Positions 6,076-6,381 of a stretch of 6,381 nucleotides of DNA are shown in pieces (the stretch's first letter is position 1; each line of letters starts with the position of its first letter). The notes under the pieces are model-generated. The model made no database searches. It was not told where the DNA came from and worked only from the letters and a program-made list of their open reading frames with translations. Position numbers and translations under genes: made by a program. The DNA is from Spirochaetaceae bacterium (GTDB taxonomy: Bacteria; Spirochaetota; Spirochaetia; Treponematales; Breznakiellaceae), in contig JAIRZA010000178.1 of assembly GCA_031267475.1 (NCBI GenBank), positions 1-6,381 on the forward strand, read 5' to 3'.

Positions 6076-6381
6076 ATATTCTTGCGATTGATACGGCCGC
6101 TGAAATATTTTCGGTTGGAATTTCTACCGGCGCGAGAGACTTTTGTTTTGAGGCGGACGCGGGAACGAGCCATTCCGAACTGCTTTTCGACACGATTGAC
6201 GCGCTTGCGCGGCTTGCGCGTATTGAGCGGGAAGATATAGACGTCTTTGCCTGCGTGAAAGGACCCGGCTCTTTCACGGGGCTTAGGATAGGTTTTGCCG
6301 CGGTAAAAGGTCTCGCGCTTGCGCTAGGGCGGCGTATAATTTCTGTGCCCGCGCTTGACTGCGTCGCATACCGGTTTGTAC
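6072..6381 (+). CDS. tsaB: t6A synthesis protein TsaB, partial (3' end beyond window)
   Basis: TsaB is a catalytically inactive paralogue of TsaD that binds TsaD and TsaE in the bacterial t6A complex. The 103 residues visible are the N-terminal ASKHA-fold lobe. NILAIDTA at 2-9 is the first strand and turn, HSE occurs at 34-36, and KGPGSFTGLRIG at 63-74 is the hallmark TsaB/TsaD block. The best start is TTG 6072, which gives the standard MNILAIDTA beginning and overlaps the tsaE stop in TTGA, so the two are translationally coupled. A weak GGTG lies about 7 nt upstream. Full-length TsaB is about 220-230 residues, so roughly half is missing because the window ends. No sign of decay is seen in the part present. 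Confidence 0.95.
   Translation, partial: MNILAIDTAAEIFSVGISTGARDFCFEADAGTSHSELLFDTIDALARLARIEREDIDVFACVKGPGSFTGLRIGFAAVKGLALALGRRIISVPALDCVAYRFV

Noticed and set aside
1..6381. CRISPR array, tRNA, rRNA, riboswitch or defence system
   Set aside because: No regularly spaced repeats, cloverleaf sequence or recognisable defence domains were seen; genes fill nearly the whole window.

Overview
The window is a densely packed bacterial chromosome segment with every recognisable gene on the + strand. It opens in the decayed 3' end of an IS481/IS3-type transposase and closes inside a truncated tsaB. Base composition is mixed: glgP and the tsa genes are GC-moderate and rich in GCG/CGC, while the pilZ gene is clearly AT-richer. 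The set of an uncharacterised ~280-residue protein, a membrane-anchored PilZ protein, a tiny acidic/basic protein, tsaE and tsaB resembles, from memory, a neighbourhood in treponeme spirochaetes. TTG start codons are also used. A gut or host-associated Treponema-like spirochaete is my best guess, at low to moderate confidence; no rRNA or other decisive marker is present.

Layout. (1) 1-187: transposase remnant with a probable frameshift in a T run, losing similarity at a 14-bp perfect hairpin (181-211). (2) 212-337: non-coding spacer with small inverted repeats and a near-consensus sigma70-type promoter (302-330) whose predicted start point falls on the ATG of the next gene. (3) 338-2878: alpha-glucan (glycogen) phosphorylase, GT35, with complete PLP and phosphate motifs. 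(4) 2885-3607: YhhQ-type queuosine-precursor transporter, 6 nt downstream and probably co-transcribed with glgP. (5) 3608-3656: short AT-rich gap with a plausible promoter. (6) 3657-6381: a five-gene run, namely an unknown 279-residue protein, a PilZ protein (8-nt overlap), an 87-residue unknown protein behind a very strong Shine-Dalgarno, tsaE, and tsaB (4-nt overlap, cut by the window end).

How they work together. GlgP releases glucose-1-phosphate from storage glucan. The transporter would bring in precursors for queuosine at tRNA position 34. TsaE and TsaB belong to the complex that makes t6A at tRNA position 37. The PilZ protein carries the residues expected for cyclic di-GMP binding and one membrane anchor. 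The direct link between the PilZ/unknown genes and t6A synthesis is co-location only. I found no CRISPR array, tRNA, toxin-antitoxin pair or clear new defence system. The most interesting items are the transposase/glgP read-through frame with its probably leaderless promoter, and the two unrecognised proteins flanking pilZ.
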